25,727 nucleotides of DNA. Source: a virus. Numbering within the stretch: position 1 is the first letter of the stretch; each line of letters starts with the position of its first letter. Below, in pieces: positions 24,633-25,727 of this stretch. Under the pieces are notes generated by a model. The model had not been told where the DNA came from, did not search any database, and worked only from the letters and a program-made list of their open reading frames with translations. The position numbers were made by a program, and so were the translations under genes. Location: positions 1 through 25,727 of the IMG/VR virus record IMGVR_UViG_3300032291_003527; one strand, 5' to 3'.

Positions 24633-25523
24633 TTAAAACGGTAAATCATCTGATTCGTCTTGAACTACAGGTTCTGATTGTGTTGTAGAAGCAACAATGT
24701 TGTTCTTAACAGTTTCAACACCAATAGTCAATTCACTTTCCATTGTCTTGTTAGCATCAGCCTTAGCAATAGAAGCTTTGTCAACATAACAATTAGCTTC
24801 TTTATCCCAAACTGGAATACCACCCTTAACAATTATTTCTAAATAGTTGTAGTTCTTAACAGCGTAAACCTTATCCCATGTTGTCGTGTTAGCTAACCAT
24901 TCAGCCTTTTTTGTTTCATCTTCAGATAACGGAGTAGCATCTAAAGAAGCAACAGCTGAAACAATAGGTATATTGTTTTGATTTCTGTTAATTGTTAACA
25001 CTAAATCACGACCTGTTTCTGGGTGTGTAACATCTTTTTTAATAGCGTTCAATACACCGATGATTTTATCATAGATTCCCTCTTTACGGTAATCATGTGC
25101 GAATCTCCAAAACTTAACACCATCTTGTTCGTTATCTCTATCGATAACCTTAACGATGTACATCAATCTAGCGTTGTAGTTCTTAGCTAATTCTTTGTCT
25201 GTTTCTTTACCTGTAGAATACAACAATTCACGTGTTTCACAGAAAGGACATGGCTCATTCTTTTCATGCTTTAAACATGGAAATGTCTTAGTTTCACCAT
25301 CAACCTTAATCTTGTGACCATAGAACTGAACAAAAGGTGAAGAACCATCAGCAGTAGGTAGTATTCTAATTGTCTTAGTCGCTGTTTTAATCTCATCTTT
25401 AATGTAAGTTGTGAAATAGTTCTTCAAGTCATAAACATTAGAAGTCTTGCTTTCACCCTTAGGTTTGTTGTTTGTTTCGTACTGTGCTAACATAGCACTT
25501 AATGCATCTTTTTCGTTACTCAT
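24633..25523 (-). CDS. 32: Single-stranded DNA-binding protein, T4 gp32-like (296 aa)
   Basis: It coats single-stranded DNA and organises the fork. The zinc site matches gp32: H70, C83, C92 and C95 with spacing H-x12-C-x8-C-x2-C (in T4 gp32 it is H-x12-C-x9-C-x2-C). Aromatic-rich OB-fold segments follow (KFWRFAHDYRKEG, WDKVYAVKNYNYLEI). The C-terminal tail is polar and ends in ESDDLPF, which looks like the acidic tip of bacterial SSB, a docking site for partner proteins. I placed the start at ATG 25523 (MSNEKDALSAML). An in-frame ATG at 25604 would add 27 basic residues and lies on the promoter's -35 element. It is the first gene of the replication block. Confidence 0.94.
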   Translation of the reverse strand: MSNEKDALSAMLAQYETNNKPKGESKTSNVYDLKNYFTTYIKDEIKTATKTIRILPTADGSSPFVQFYGHKIKVDGETKTFPCLKHEKNEPCPFCETRELLYSTGKETDKELAKNYNARLMYIVKVIDRDNEQDGVKFWRFAHDYRKEGIYDKIIGVLNAIKKDVTHPETGRDLVLTINRNQNNIPIVSAVASLDATPLSEDETKKAEWLANTTTWDKVYAVKNYNYLEIIVKGGIPVWDKEANCYVDKASIAKADANKTMESELTIGVETVKNNIVASTTQSEPVVQDESDDLPF

Positions 25524-25574
25524 TTTGTTTTTTTTTAATTTATATTGTTTGTTATTTTTCCTATTTTGTTTATA

Positions 25575-25604
25575 CAAATATACTAAAATTTTAGAAAAAG
25601 TCAA
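25575..25604 (-). promoter_or_regulatory. Bacteroidota-type promoter before ssb (proximal)
   Basis: On the minus strand TTG (25604-25602) is followed after 19 bases by TATATTTG (25582-25575), a full match to the TAnnTTTG -10 element used by the primary sigma factor of Bacteroidota. The start of ssb lies about 50 bases downstream. A host-type promoter means the block can be transcribed as soon as the DNA enters the cell. Confidence 0.8.
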
Positions 25605-25645
25605 GTCATTTTTATCAGAAAAACGCTTATTTATCTAACACAATA

Positions 25646-25676
25646 CAAACATACTACTGTTTTAAATATAATACAA
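25646..25676 (-). promoter_or_regulatory. Second Bacteroidota-type promoter before ssb (distal)
   Basis: TTG at 25676-25674 and TATGTTTG at 25653-25646 on the minus strand are 20 bases apart, again matching TAnnTTTG. It lies about 70 bases upstream of the proximal promoter and just after the terminator of the preceding gene. The spacing is one base longer than in the proximal copy, so it may be weaker. Confidence 0.55.
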
Positions 25677-25697
25677 GTAAACGAATAAAATAAAATA

Positions 25698-25723
25698 AAA
25701 AACCCTCGAATTTCGAGGGTTTT
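25698..25723 (-). terminator. Terminator of a gene beyond the right edge
   Basis: ACCCTCGAA and TTCGAGGGT form a perfect nine-base inverted repeat around a single T (25702-25720), extended by A-T pairs on both sides. On the minus strand the stem is followed by a T-rich run. It would stop a leftward transcript from outside the window and insulate the two ssb promoters. The rest of the noncoding stretch 25524-25697 holds only those promoters and an A/T-rich leader. Confidence 0.85.
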
Positions 25724-25727
25724 AAGG

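Noticed and set aside
25524-25604. In-frame ATG at 25604 extending ssb by 27 residues
   Set aside because: The extension is basic and unlike gp32, and the codons overlap a strong promoter; transcripts from it would begin downstream of this ATG.
1-25727. tRNA, rRNA, CRISPR array or prophage attachment site
   Set aside because: No cloverleaf-like, rRNA-like, regularly spaced repeat or integrase sequence was seen on either strand by eye; coding density leaves little room for them.

Overview
The window reads as part of a T4-like contractile-tailed phage (or a prophage relative) that infects a member of the Bacteroidota. The phage assignment rests on a gp32-type zinc single-strand-binding protein, a UvsX/RecA recombinase, a FEN-type 5' nuclease, a gp41/DnaB helicase, class Ia ribonucleotide reductase, and the baseplate proteins gp25 and gp6. 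The host assignment rests on three things: two upstream promoters of the TTG-N19/20-TAnnTTTG type used by Bacteroidota, the absence of Shine-Dalgarno sequences before the starts I inspected (A/T-rich leaders instead), and a SprB-like domain in one virion protein. The DNA is AT-rich and every supported gene lies on the minus strand, so transcription runs from right to left.

Right part (25727 to 16224), replication and nucleotide metabolism. A terminator closes an off-window gene. Two tandem host-type promoters then drive ssb, followed by a hairpin terminator or attenuator, uvsX, a 5' nuclease, an unrecognised 166-residue protein built from two related 39-residue units, the replicative helicase, nrdB and nrdA. 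After ssb the genes are nearly gapless, so they probably form one readthrough operon: the products coat single strands, pair strands, remove RNA primers or flaps, unwind the fork and supply dNTPs. The helicase carries a 364-residue intein inside its P-loop. The intein has the Ala1 / Trp-Cys-Thr signature of class 3 inteins and a LAGLIDADG homing endonuclease. A strong palindromic terminator ends this block at 16194-16222.

Left part (16137 to 1), virion tail and baseplate. The order is gp25-like wedge protein, gp6/baseplate-J-like wedge protein, a small membrane protein with an eight-aspartate tail, a 1000-residue multidomain protein with an internal membrane-like segment, three or four unrecognised structural proteins, an 885-residue protein with a tail-protein-I-like core, a 797-residue cysteine-rich protein, an 80-residue protein, and the start of a further structural protein that runs off the left end. 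Genes overlap or abut by a few bases. An AT-rich motif containing a T4 late-promoter-like TATAAATA (or TATCAATA) sits just before three of these genes.

There is no stretch above 300 bases without a gene. I saw no tRNA, rRNA, CRISPR array or insertion sequence. The most notable items are the class 3 intein, the cysteine motif shared by neighbouring tail proteins, the membrane segment in the 1000-residue tail protein, and the internally duplicated 166-residue protein of the replication cluster.
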